A stretch of 64,000 nt of DNA, taken from contig NZ_NPMR01000002.1 in assembly GCF_002245215.1 (NCBI RefSeq), forward strand, positions 1,157,557-1,221,556, written 5' to 3'. The notes under the pieces were generated by a model that searched no databases, was not told the origin of the DNA, and saw nothing but the letters and a program-made list of their open reading frames with translations. A program made the position numbers and the translations under genes. Source of the DNA: Microbacterium sp. Yaish 1 (GTDB taxonomy: Bacteria > Actinomycetota > Actinomycetes > Actinomycetales > Microbacteriaceae). Positions 33,256 to 41,765 of the stretch are shown piece by piece; within the stretch, counting starts at the first letter, position 1; each line of letters begins with the position of its first letter.

Positions 33256-33330
33256 CGACAGGTTCCCTTCCGCGCTGACTCCTCACATCCTGGCATGCAC
33301 GGGGCTTCCGTGCGGGGCTGAGAGGATTCT

Positions 33331-34608
33331 GTGGTGAAGCCACCCCGAGAGCCCGGCGTCGACTTCGACGCGTCCGCGACGCAGACCTTCTTCCGCACGC
33401 GTCGCGCGTCGGCGATCCTGGTTGCGATCGTCTCGGTGAGCACGACCGTCCAGGTGCTGGCGACACCGATCACCGCGATGATCGCCGGTCCCGTCGACTG
33501 GCCCTTCGACGTATCCATATCGGTCCTGTGCGTCATCCTCGCCCTGGCGTGCGTGGCCCAGGCCTCGGCTGTCCTCCTGAGCGAGCGATGGCCCCGCACG
33601 GCGGTCTTCGCGACGGTCGCCGTCTATCTCCTCCTCCTCGGCGCCTTCGACATACCGAACTGGCTCATCGGCATGTACCTCGTCGTGGCACTCGCGCAGT
33701 TCCTTCTGGCCCGCCGGGTCTCGGCCGGTTCGGCCGTCGTGTGCTTGCTCGGCGTCGTGATCGCCGGAATGGGCGGGCTCTTCACCTGGGCCGTCTTCTA
33801 CTCGGGCGACGTCAGTACCGCCCTGAGCTTCATGGCGAACGAGTTCTTCCGCTTCTCCGCTCCTGCCCTCGGGGCGACCGCTCTCGGGATCTGGTGGCGC
33901 GCCCAGGTGCGTCAGGTGACACTCGCCCGCGAACAGGCCGAGCTCGCCCGCCAGGAGCACGACGCGCGCGTGAACGACGCACGGGAGCGCGAGCGCGCCC
34001 GCATCGCGCAGGAGCTGCACGACGTCGCGGGCCAGCACCTCGCGGGCCTCGTGACCCTCGCCGACGCCGCCATCTCTCTCGCCCCGGCCCGCCCCGACGA
34101 GGCGATCCGCCTGGTCGGCGAGGTGAGGAACGAGGGCCGGTTCGCCGCCGCGAGCCTCGCGGGTGCACTGAGCGACCTGCACGCCGAGGCGGCGGCCCCG
34201 GCCGAGACGACGCGTGACCTGCGCCGGGCGGGCGAACTCGTGCAGTTCTGGTCGCAGCGCGGCATGCCGGTGTCGTTCGAGCAGTCCGGCGGTGTGTCCG
34301 ATCTGCCCGCCGTCGTCTCGACCACGGCGTACCGCGCCCTGCAGGAGGCGCTGACCAATGCGGCCAAGCATGCTCCCGGCGCACCCGTGAGCGTCTCGGT
34401 GACCGCCGCCGAGGAGGAGCTCCTGGTCCGGGTCGTCAATCGGGCGCCGAACAGTGATTCGACGCCGGTTCCGGGCCTCGATCTGGGCTGGGGCCTGCGC
34501 GGGATGCGCGAGCGCGTGGAGCTGTTGCGGGGCACACTGTTCGCAGGGCCGTCGCCGACCGGCGGATGGGAAGTGCGGATCACGATCCCGATCGACCCGA
34601 TCACCTGA
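33331..34608 (+). CDS. NarL-type sensor histidine kinase
   Basis: A 425-residue kinase. Five or six hydrophobic segments form the N-terminal 190 residues, followed by a coiled coil (VTLAREQAELARQEHDARVN). The HisKA_3 helix RIAQELHDVAGQHLAGLV carries the phosphoacceptor His. The HATPase part shows LQEALTNAAKHAPG and LGWGLRGMRERVELL, but the usual DxGxG glycine box is weak (VVNRAPNSDSTP), as in some members of this family. GTG start at 33331, with AGAGG upstream and a second GTG in frame three bases later. Directly followed by its response regulator. Confidence 0.88.
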   Translation: MVKPPREPGVDFDASATQTFFRTRRASAILVAIVSVSTTVQVLATPITAMIAGPVDWPFDVSISVLCVILALACVAQASAVLLSERWPRTAVFATVAVYLLLLGAFDIPNWLIGMYLVVALAQFLLARRVSAGSAVVCLLGVVIAGMGGLFTWAVFYSGDVSTALSFMANEFFRFSAPALGATALGIWWRAQVRQVTLAREQAELARQEHDARVNDARERERARIAQELHDVAGQHLAGLVTLADAAISLAPARPDEAIRLVGEVRNEGRFAAASLAGALSDLHAEAAAPAETTRDLRRAGELVQFWSQRGMPVSFEQSGGVSDLPAVVSTTAYRALQEALTNAAKHAPGAPVSVSVTAAEEELLVRVVNRAPNSDSTPVPGLDLGWGLRGMRERVELLRGTLFAGPSPTGGWEVRITIPIDPIT

Positions 34609-34621
34609 CAAGGAGAACGGT

Positions 34622-35290
34622 ATGACTCGTGGGGCCGAGCGCATCCGCGTTCTGATCGCCGACGACAATCGTGCTGTGCGCCGCGGGCTGCGGCTGCAGC
34701 TCGAAGGCGCTCCCGGCATCCAGGTCGTCGGCGAGGTCTCGAACGGCATCGACGCCGTCCACGTCGCGCGCGCCGAACGCGCCGACGTCGTGCTCATGGA
34801 CATCCAGATGCCCCAGATGTCGGGGCTGTCCGCGACCCGCCTCCTCGCGCGTCCCGACGACGGGGGCGCACCCATCGCCGTCATCGTCATGACGAGCTTC
34901 GCCGTCGACGGGTACGTCAGCGAGGCCCTGGATTCCGGCGCCGTCGGATACCTGCTGAAGAGTCATGACTCGGACCAGCTCGTCGGCGCGATCTACGCCG
35001 CGGCGCGGGGCGAGGCTCTCGTGTCATCGCGAGTGACGGCGCCGCTGATCCGTGAGTTCGTCCGCCGCGGCGGCGCTCCCGAAGACCCTGAGGCGAGCGC
35101 TCTGCTGACCTCCGCCGAGCGCCGGGTGATCTCCGTTCTCGCCGGCGGCGTCACGAGCAACGAGGGCATCGCCGAGACGCTGCAGGTCTCGGTCCACACC
35201 GTGCGGTCGCAGCTGCACTCCGCGCTCAAGAAACTCGATCTCGCGGATCGCACCCAGCTCGCGCTGTGGGGAGCACGCAACCGGGTCTGA
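34622..35290 (+). CDS. NarL/FixJ-family response regulator
   Basis: A 222-residue regulator with a complete receiver: D14-D15, phosphoacceptor D60 (VVLMDIQMP), Thr/Ser in VMTSFA and Lys113 (GYLLKSHD). The LuxR-type DNA-binding domain occupies the last 65 residues (LTSAERRVISVLAGGVTSNE, VSVHTVRSQLHSALKKLDL). AAGGAG precedes the ATG by seven bases; 13 bp separate it from the kinase gene, so they form one operon. Targets unknown. A 16-bp palindrome lies just behind its stop codon, and the thioester-adhesin gene converges on it. Confidence 0.92.
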   Translation: MTRGAERIRVLIADDNRAVRRGLRLQLEGAPGIQVVGEVSNGIDAVHVARAERADVVLMDIQMPQMSGLSATRLLARPDDGGAPIAVIVMTSFAVDGYVSEALDSGAVGYLLKSHDSDQLVGAIYAAARGEALVSSRVTAPLIREFVRRGGAPEDPEASALLTSAERRVISVLAGGVTSNEGIAETLQVSVHTVRSQLHSALKKLDLADRTQLALWGARNRV

Positions 35291-35297
35291 GTTCTCG

Positions 35298-35313
35298 TCA
35301 TCCATCCGGGTGA
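35298..35313. repeat. 16-bp palindrome-like element, copy 2
   Basis: TCATCC-ATCC-GGGTGA, a degenerate version of the perfect copy at 29378 and close to the copy at 38799; it too is followed by AAACTT. It lies eight bases after the response regulator stop and 30 bp before a strong terminator, so it might drive or control only a very short RNA. Confidence 0.5.
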
Positions 35314-35342
35314 AACTTCGGCACCGGTTTCTGCCACGCACG

Positions 35343-35380
35343 ACCGTCCCCCTCCCGCTGGTATGCGAGAGGGGGACGGT
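35343..35380. terminator. Bidirectional terminator hairpin
   Basis: ACCGTCCCCCTC and GAGGGGGACGGT form a perfect 12-bp stem around a 14-base loop. It sits between the convergent response regulator and LPXTG-protein genes and probably stops both transcripts. Confidence 0.8.
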
Positions 35381-35385
35381 AGGTG

Positions 35386-37800
35386 TCAGGCCGCCCGCGC
35401 TGCGCGCTGAGCGTGGACCCGGAGGCCGCCCACCAGCACGAGCAGACCCACCATCATGCTGCCCAGACCGAGCATGAGGCCCAGGTATGGCGCTCCGCCG
35501 CCTGTCGCGGGAAGAGCACTGTGCCCGGGAACCACCGGCTCGCCACCGCGGACGTCGTTGACGAGGCCCGCGTCGACGGTGTCACCCGGGAGGATCTCCA
35601 CGGTGACCGGGTCGGCGGTCGCCACCTGCACGAGTGCGGTCGTGCCGGACTGAGTCTCTGTCACGACGCACTCCGACCCGGCGGGCAGGTCGCTGTACAC
35701 CTGCTCGTAGTCGCCTGCGCCGCTCCTCGCGGAGATGGCGAAGATCTCATCCAGCACGGTCCCGTCGTCGCAACGGATGCTGAGCTCGATGTCGCCCTGC
35801 AGGCCGGCTCCGCCGCCCGTGATCGACTTCACGACTCGCAGCGACCCGGGCAGGTACGTGACGTCGTTGGCCAGGGCGGCATCCACCGTCCCGCCGGGCT
35901 CGATCGCCACGGTGACCGGACCGTCGGTCGTGACGTCGACACGCGTCGTCGCTCCCGACGCCGACTCCGTGACGGTGCACTCCGTGCCGGCCGGGATGTC
36001 GGTGAAGACCTGCTCGTACTCCCCCGCCGCAGCGCCCGCGGGGATCGCGAACGTGTCCTCGAGGACACCGCCGCAGACGATGGCGAGCTCGATCGCCCCC
36101 TGTTCACCGGCGGCGACTCCATCGATCGACTTGACCACCCGCAGCGAACCGGGACGGTAGGTCACGGTGTTCGCGAGCGCGGCATCCGTCGTGGCACCCG
36201 GCTGGATCTCCACCGTCACGGGATCGCCCGTCGACACCTGCACCTGCGCGGTCTCGCCGGACTCGGCCTCGGTCGCCGTGCACTCCGTGCCGGCAGCCAG
36301 GTCGGAGTAGACCTGCTCGTACTGACCGGCCGCACTCCCCGCGGGGATCTCGAACGTGTCGTCGAGCACGTCTCCGCACACCACCCGCAGCGCGATGGCG
36401 CCCTGCTGACCTGCCGCGTCGCCGTCGATGCTCTTGACGACGCGCAGCCCGCCCGGCAGGTAGGTCACCGTGTTGGTGATGGTCACGGCCGCGCCCTCCG
36501 AGGTGATCTCCGCATCCTGTCCGGCATCGGTCGTGACGTCGACGACGGTGTTCGCGCCCGTGACCGGCTCGGTCACGGTGCAGGTCGTCCCCACCGGTAT
36601 GTCCCCGTAGGTGAAGGTCTGCGTGGTCGCGGTGCCGGCCGGGATGTCGGCGGTGAAGGTGTATCCCTCGCCGCAGTCGATGGCCAGCTGGATGTCGCCC
36701 TGCAGACCGAGCGCCTCGCCGGCGAACGCCTTGCTGACCGTGAGCGAACCCACCGCCAGGAACTCCGCCAGCGCGGAGTCGACCGCGTCGAGTTCGGCGG
36801 TGTCGGCCAGGATGAGCCGCTGGGCGTCGTCCAGGTCCGGCGTGTTGCCGTCGTACAGGTAGACCTGGCCGCGTTGGACGGTCACCGTCGCGCGCGCGTT
36901 GATCACGGCCTCCCCCGGTGAACCGTCGGGAACCCTGACCCAGATCTCCGTCCCCGACGGGACGGTCGCCGGGTTCGCCAGGGGCTGCGTGCCTGCTTCA
37001 TCCGTGAACATGGCGTAGCCGCTCGGAACGGAGACGGTCACGTCGCTCGTCCCCTCGGCGGTGACCGTGTACGGCCCCGCACTCGACGTCGCTGCGACCG
37101 AGTCCGACTCGGGCGTGATGCTCACTTCAGGCGCGGGCGGCTCTACGACGGGTCCTGCGGCCTGCGCGGCCGCGACGATCGCCGCCGTGGCCTCACGAAC
37201 CGTGGCACTGGCCGCCGTGCTGAGCACATATCCGTCGGTGAAGTACCAGATGGCCGACTGCACGGCGGCAGCCTGCTGATTCGGGGACAGCCCGGCGGGC
37301 TCGGCGACGGTCGGATAGAAGTTGTTCAGGATGTAGGTCACGTACCCGATGTTCGGAACGTTCGACTCCTCCCACGAACCGGACTCGTACCCGATCCCGA
37401 CGTATGTCGAGACGCGCAGGTTGATGCAGTACATCTCGGCGGTCAGCGACGGATCCGAGACGCTCGACGCGATGATCGTGCCGGCGAACGTCGAGACCGA
37501 CGCGTATCCCGCGGGGTTGGTGTCGGGATACGGCGCCTGCGGGTCCTGAGTGATGGGTGAGGGCGGTTGGAGACCCGGAAGCGTCGCGCCGGGGCCGAGA
37601 CTCGTGATCTGGATCTCGGTGTTCGGCCCGATCTGAGCGTCGACGATCGGCGTCGCATCATCGATGCGCGCGTGCGCGGCCTGTCCGAGCGGCGACAGGA
37701 TGAGCGCGGCGACGACGAGGCTGCTCAGTCCGGCGACGATGCCGCGGATGCGGGCGCCCGCTCGGGGCTCCCGTCGGAGACTGTCCGATCGTGTCTTCAC
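35386..37800 (-). CDS. LPXTG-anchored surface protein with thioester domain and four DUF5979-like repeats
   Basis: An 804-residue wall protein. Residues 1-43 are a signal peptide with a twin-basic start. Residues about 95-215 match a thioester domain: Cys125 (AEMYCINLRV) and Gln181 (AAAVQSAIWYFTDG) are the pair expected to form the Cys-Gln thioester that lets such adhesins bind host or surface nucleophiles. Four repeats of about 98 residues follow (GSLTVSKAFAG, GGLRVVKSIDGD, GSLRVVKSIDGV, GSLRVVKSITGG), each with two Cys. The sortase signal LPATG at 763 precedes a hydrophobic segment and the tail RVHAQRAARAA. GTG start at 37800 with AGGG upstream. Stand-alone gene; no sortase nearby. Confidence 0.9.
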   Translation of the reverse strand: MKTRSDSLRREPRAGARIRGIVAGLSSLVVAALILSPLGQAAHARIDDATPIVDAQIGPNTEIQITSLGPGATLPGLQPPSPITQDPQAPYPDTNPAGYASVSTFAGTIIASSVSDPSLTAEMYCINLRVSTYVGIGYESGSWEESNVPNIGYVTYILNNFYPTVAEPAGLSPNQQAAAVQSAIWYFTDGYVLSTAASATVREATAAIVAAAQAAGPVVEPPAPEVSITPESDSVAATSSAGPYTVTAEGTSDVTVSVPSGYAMFTDEAGTQPLANPATVPSGTEIWVRVPDGSPGEAVINARATVTVQRGQVYLYDGNTPDLDDAQRLILADTAELDAVDSALAEFLAVGSLTVSKAFAGEALGLQGDIQLAIDCGEGYTFTADIPAGTATTQTFTYGDIPVGTTCTVTEPVTGANTVVDVTTDAGQDAEITSEGAAVTITNTVTYLPGGLRVVKSIDGDAAGQQGAIALRVVCGDVLDDTFEIPAGSAAGQYEQVYSDLAAGTECTATEAESGETAQVQVSTGDPVTVEIQPGATTDAALANTVTYRPGSLRVVKSIDGVAAGEQGAIELAIVCGGVLEDTFAIPAGAAAGEYEQVFTDIPAGTECTVTESASGATTRVDVTTDGPVTVAIEPGGTVDAALANDVTYLPGSLRVVKSITGGGAGLQGDIELSIRCDDGTVLDEIFAISARSGAGDYEQVYSDLPAGSECVVTETQSGTTALVQVATADPVTVEILPGDTVDAGLVNDVRGGEPVVPGHSALPATGGGAPYLGLMLGLGSMMVGLLVLVGGLRVHAQRAARAA

Positions 37801-37997
37801 GCCCGACCCTGCCGATCTCTCGCCTGATGCCGTGTGCCGTTGTCTCTGGTGCGAATCATGACCTCTTCCTCTCGACGCGGCGGAATACGGACGCTCCCGC
37901 TCATGGGGTGCTCAAGGTCACCCTTGACCACGAACTCAGGCGATCGGCAGTGCCGATGGTCCTGCCGCGCTTGCGGATGACGCGAAATGACGGGCGC

Positions 37998-38663
37998 TCA
38001 TGAACTGCCGCCCGGCGCGGCGTCGTCGTGGGTTATCCGATAAACGGCCGCTTGCGTGCGGCTCTCCAAATGCAGCTTCGCGAGCAGTCCGGAAACGTAA
38101 TTCTTGATCGTCTTCTCGGCCAGTCCGAGTCGGTTCCCGATTTGCCGGTTGGTCATTCCCGCGGCGATGAACCGGAGCACCTGCCGTTCACGCAGGGTGA
38201 GGTCGGGGGCGACGGGCCCGCTCGGCGGTGCACCCGCGGCACGCACGGCCTGCAGGGTGTGCGGGTTCCCGCCGCGCGCGATCCGGCGCACCAGCCGGAG
38301 AACGTCCTGTTCATCGGCGTCGTCGAGGAGGTATCCGTCTGCCCCGGCGGCCCACGCGACGCGTTTCGCCTCCTCGGCGTCGCTGCGACCGTGCACGAGT
38401 ACCGGAACGTCGGCCTGCGCGCGCCGGATCCGGTCCACCGCGTTCACGATGCGCTCCGGCGGTTCGGTCGCGTCGAGGATCGCCACATCCGGGTCGGTGA
38501 GGTCGATCATGTGTCCTGCCTCGTCGAGACGGGCGACCTCTCCCACGACGACGAGGTCTTCGGAATCCTCGATGAGCGCGCGCAGCCCTCGCCGCACGAC
38601 GTCCCGACGGTTGATGAGGAAGACCTTCACCTCGTCACCCGTGTCCACCGCTTCTTCGTGCAT
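37998..38663 (-). CDS. DevR-like orphan response regulator with degenerate receiver (RamR-like by context)
   Basis: A 221-residue NarL/FixJ protein close to DevR/DosR in its DNA-binding half (LTLRERQVLRFIAAGMTNRQ, LAEKTIKNYVSGLLAKLHLE). In the receiver the acidic pair is replaced by Asn18-Arg19 (VFLINRRDVVRRGL), the switch Thr is lost (VLVHGRS) and the conserved Lys is Asp114 (GYLLDDAD). Only the acceptor Asp64 (AILDATEPP) remains, so normal phosphorylation is unlikely. No kinase gene is adjacent. It is divergent from the lanthipeptide synthetase gene, as orphan LuxR-type activators are in ram/amf-type clusters, and probably controls it. Confidence 0.85.
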   Translation of the reverse strand: MHEEAVDTGDEVKVFLINRRDVVRRGLRALIEDSEDLVVVGEVARLDEAGHMIDLTDPDVAILDATEPPERIVNAVDRIRRAQADVPVLVHGRSDAEEAKRVAWAAGADGYLLDDADEQDVLRLVRRIARGGNPHTLQAVRAAGAPPSGPVAPDLTLRERQVLRFIAAGMTNRQIGNRLGLAEKTIKNYVSGLLAKLHLESRTQAAVYRITHDDAAPGGSS

Positions 38664-38978
38664 CTCTTTTGCGCCTCCCCCGGGTTCGCTCAGTCAAACA
38701 CCCGGGGGTCGGCGCGACCAGGGGGGTCGCGGTTTCCGGGCTTTTCGGGTCTTTCGTCCCGTTCGACCCGCACAGCTGGCGCATCACCGACTGCGCCATC
38801 ATCCATTCGGATGAATTTTCCCGACCGATTCCGACACGTCCCGGACTTCTCGCCCGGTTCCGTTACGGCACAACCGGCGCCGAAGGGGGCTTTTCTCCGG
38901 TCCTCGCACGCTGAGCCCGACGTCCGGCCCGACCGATGATGACCCTGGGCCCGCCGTACCGGGCCGTGGGGGAAGCAG
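38664..38978. promoter_or_regulatory. Divergent control region of the regulator and lanthipeptide synthetase genes
   Basis: A 315-bp non-coding gap. It holds an inverted repeat CCCCCGGGT/ACCCGGGGG near 38677-38706, the TCATCC-ATTC-GGATGA element at 38799-38814, an AT-richer patch after it (AATTTTCCCG), and CGGGCCC-type repeats near 38946-38967. The ribosome binding site for lanKC is GGGGGAAG at 38967-38974. Promoters were not identified with confidence. Confidence 0.5.
38799..38814. repeat. 16-bp palindrome-like element, copy 3
   Basis: TCATCC-ATTC-GGATGA, 14 of 16 positions symmetric, followed by ATTTTC. Of the three copies this is the one in a real promoter region, 136 bp from the regulator start and 165 bp from the lanKC start, so it is the best candidate operator for the adjacent LuxR-type regulator. 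Confidence 0.6.
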
Positions 38979-41600
38979 ATGGATCCGATCTTCGGGCGTT
39001 TCGCGATACCGGATCGGGTGTTCTACGACTCACCCGACTCGGATGCCGCACGTGCCGGCGCACCGGAAGGCGCGGACGTCTACGCGCCGTCGACGACGGC
39101 CTCGTGGGACGGCTGGCGGCGGAGCCGGCGGCATCCATGGTCCGTCTGGATGCCGCACGGGATGCGCCTCGCCGATCAGGGGTGGAAGGTGCATGTCACG
39201 GCTCTTCCCAACGGCGCTCGCGATGTGCTCGACATCGTGTCGGCGTACTGCCACCGGCACGGCATCCCGTTCAAGCATCTGATCGACGAACGGGCGCTCG
39301 ACGCCGTGCTGGCGAAGGATGCCGAGCGGTCGGGTGCCGGGAAGTTCATCACGCTCTATCCCCCCTCGGAGGAGAGCCTGGAGGAGTGCCTCGTCACCCT
39401 CGACGAGGCACTCGGCTCCCGGCCCGGCCCGTACATCCTGTCGGACCTGCGCTGGAACGCGGGGCCGCTCTTCGTCCGGTACGGCGCCTTCACCGACCAT
39501 GAGGTGCTCGTCGACGGCGAGTCCCTGCCGGCGGTGCGCGACCTGCGGAGCGGGCAGTGGGAGCCCGACCGCCGCGAAGCCGGGTTCCACGTTCCGCCCT
39601 GGGTCAAGCTGCCGGCCTTCCTCCGGCGTCAGCTCGACGCCCTCGGAGACCAGCCGCCGGCAGGATTCCCCGAGATCACCGGGGCGCTGCACTACTCCAA
39701 CGCCGGCGGTGTCTACCGCGGCGTTCTCGACGGCTCTCCCGTCATCGTGAAAGAGGCCCGGCCGTTCGCCGGCTGGACCCCGGATGGACGCGATGCCGTC
39801 GCGCGGCTCCGTGACGAGGAACGGACCCTGCGGGCCATCGCCGGCGCAGTGCGCGTGCCGGAGGTACGAACATCTCTCGACGCGCACGGTCATCGCTTCC
39901 TCGTCCTGGAACAGCTGCCGGGCGAGCCGCTCGACCGGGTGGTGTCGACCAGCAGCCCGCTGACCGCCGCGGTCTCCACCGCCGCGGAACGCCACGCCTA
40001 TCGCGACCGGATGCTGCGCGTCCTCGGTGCCCTGCGGCGGGAGATCTCGTGTCTCCACGCCGCCGGCCTCACCCACGGTGATCTGCATCCCGCGAACGTC
40101 CTGGTCGATACGGACGGGTCGGTCGGTCTCATCGACTTCGAGATGTCGTTGCCCGTCGGCTCGCGTGCCGCCGCCGTACTCGGCGCGGCGGGGTTCGCGC
40201 TGCCCGATGAGCCCGACCCCGTGCGGCGCGACGCTCACGCACTGGCGTGCATCGAGCTGTACGTCTTCCTGCCGCTCACGAGCGTGCTCGCCCTTCAGCC
40301 GGCGAAGGCCGGCGCTCTCGTCGCTGAAGCCGCGGCGACCTTCGACCTGCCTCGCGCGTGGTCGGAGCGCGTGGCCGCCGCGCTGCGGCTCGGGTACCGC
40401 GAGGACGGCGCGACCGGCCAGACGGGCCGGCATCCGCTGCCCGTTCCGACGATCGAGCGGATCGCCGCCCAGCTGATCGCCGATGCGACGCCGCATCGCC
40501 GCGACCGGCTGTGGGCGGGCGATCCCCGCCAGTTCGCGGAGCCCGCGTTCTCCCTCGCCCACGGCGCACTGGGGGTCGCCCTCGCGCTCGACGCCGCCGG
40601 TGTCGCTCTGCCGTCCGAGATGCGGGCGTGGGTGTCGAAGTCGATCTCCGCCGTGCGGGACGACCGCCCTCGCGTCGGCCTGATGGACGGCCTCGCGGGC
40701 GCGATGTGGGCGTGCCGCCGCCTCGGGTTCACCGGCGAGGCCACGACGCTCGGCGAACGCCTGCGGAGCGTCGAGCTCGACGTCGGGGCATGGGGCTCCG
40801 ACCTCGCCTCGGGCCTCGCCGGTGTCGGCATCGCCCTCCTCGGCGCCTCCGGCTCGCCCAGCGACCTCGCGCGCGCGATCGACATCGTCGACCGCCTCAG
40901 CGAGCGATCGGGGCTCGACGAGCGGACTGCGCCGGCGACGACGCCTCCCGCATCACGACGGCGCGGCGGCCTCATGGGCGGTGCGAGCGGAACCGCGCTC
41001 CTGGCCGTTCGGCTGTTCGAGCACACCCGAGACCGGCGCTTCCTCGAGATCGCCCGCCGCGCTCTCGCCATCGACCTCGGCTCGCTGCGGCGGGACGGGG
41101 ACGGCTCGCTGCACGTGGACCAGGGCTGGCGGCTGCTTCCCTATCTCGCCCACGGGTCGGCTGGCATCGGCCTCGTGATCGCGCAGTACCTGGCACACGA
41201 TCCGGACGACGAGCTGGACGACGCACTGCGCGGCATCATCCGAGCAGCGTCGGCCCCCTTCGTCGTGCAGTCGGGCATCTTCGCCGGCCGAGCGGGGCTG
41301 GCGCTCTTCCTGCACTCGCTGCACGCGACCGGGCACGCGACGCCCGAGACCGTCCGCGCCCGCGACCACCATCTGTCGCGGATGACCCTCCACGCTCTCG
41401 ATGCCCCGGCCGGCGTCCGCATCGTCGGCGACGGGATGCTGCGCGCCTCGTGCGACCTCGCCACCGGGGCCGCGGGCGTGCTGCTCACCCTCGTCGCGGC
41501 GTCCGGTCGCGGTCCGATGACCGACCGGCCGCTCCTCCCCATACTCCCCCCGGTGCTCGCACCCGTCGGTTCTCCGGCGGCGATCGAACGAAGGAGGTGA
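38979..41600 (+). CDS. lanKC: Class III lanthipeptide synthetase (lyase-kinase-cyclase)
   Basis: An 873-residue three-domain RiPP enzyme. Residues 1-200 are the phosphoSer/Thr lyase, with KFITLYPPSEES typical of LanKC. The kinase runs from about 235 to 480, with Lys258 (VIVKEA), HGDLHPANVL at 366 and DFE at 386. The cyclase from about 520 has seven GxxG-type helical-barrel repeats (AHGALGVALAL, MDGLAGAMWA, ASGLAGVGIAL, MGGASGTALLA, AHGSAGIGLVI, FAGRAGLALFL, ATGAAGVLLTL). The Cys-Cys-His zinc ligands of class I/II/IV cyclases are absent, which points to class III. It should phosphorylate, eliminate and cyclise Ser/Thr/Cys in the peptide encoded four bases downstream, giving lanthionine and/or labionin rings. 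Confidence 0.95.
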   Translation: MDPIFGRFAIPDRVFYDSPDSDAARAGAPEGADVYAPSTTASWDGWRRSRRHPWSVWMPHGMRLADQGWKVHVTALPNGARDVLDIVSAYCHRHGIPFKHLIDERALDAVLAKDAERSGAGKFITLYPPSEESLEECLVTLDEALGSRPGPYILSDLRWNAGPLFVRYGAFTDHEVLVDGESLPAVRDLRSGQWEPDRREAGFHVPPWVKLPAFLRRQLDALGDQPPAGFPEITGALHYSNAGGVYRGVLDGSPVIVKEARPFAGWTPDGRDAVARLRDEERTLRAIAGAVRVPEVRTSLDAHGHRFLVLEQLPGEPLDRVVSTSSPLTAAVSTAAERHAYRDRMLRVLGALRREISCLHAAGLTHGDLHPANVLVDTDGSVGLIDFEMSLPVGSRAAAVLGAAGFALPDEPDPVRRDAHALACIELYVFLPLTSVLALQPAKAGALVAEAAATFDLPRAWSERVAAALRLGYREDGATGQTGRHPLPVPTIERIAAQLIADATPHRRDRLWAGDPRQFAEPAFSLAHGALGVALALDAAGVALPSEMRAWVSKSISAVRDDRPRVGLMDGLAGAMWACRRLGFTGEATTLGERLRSVELDVGAWGSDLASGLAGVGIALLGASGSPSDLARAIDIVDRLSERSGLDERTAPATTPPASRRRGGLMGGASGTALLAVRLFEHTRDRRFLEIARRALAIDLGSLRRDGDGSLHVDQGWRLLPYLAHGSAGIGLVIAQYLAHDPDDELDDALRGIIRAASAPFVVQSGIFAGRAGLALFLHSLHATGHATPETVRARDHHLSRMTLHALDAPAGVRIVGDGMLRASCDLATGAAGVLLTLVAASGRGPMTDRPLLPILPPVLAPVGSPAAIERRR

Positions 41601-41604
41601 GGAA

Positions 41605-41721
41605 ATGGGCTTCATCCTGTCGCTGCAGACGCTCGAGAAGAGCGAGGACGAGCACCGCACGGTCCTGGCCAGCACACTGAGCATCGGCCTGTGCCGGAGC
41701 ACCGTGTCGACCGCCTGCTGA
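41605..41721 (+). CDS. lanA: Class III lanthipeptide precursor peptide
   Basis: A 38-residue peptide starting four bases after the lanKC stop, with AAGGAGG (41591-41597) inside the end of lanKC as its ribosome binding site. The leader begins MGFILSLQTLEKSEDEH and contains ILSLQ, the ILxLQ-type helix that class III synthetases recognise. The C-terminal part holds two ring motifs: Ser23-x-x-Ser26-xxx-Cys30 and Ser32-x-x-Ser35-xx-Cys38, the second ending the peptide. Both fit the S-x-x-S-(x)n-C labionin/lanthionine pattern of SapB, AmfS and labyrinthopeptins. The leader cleavage site is not known; the core probably starts between residues 18 and 23. Confidence 0.92.
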   Translation: MGFILSLQTLEKSEDEHRTVLASTLSIGLCRSTVSTAC

Positions 41722-41765
41722 CCCGGAGCACCGCGCTCGACGGAGCGCGACCAAGGCGCAAGCGA

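Noticed and set aside
35383-36921. A 512-codon + strand open frame opposite the LPXTG protein gene.
   Set aside because: It has the Arg/Gly/His/Asp composition of a shadow frame and no domain; its repeated look only mirrors the repeats on the other strand.
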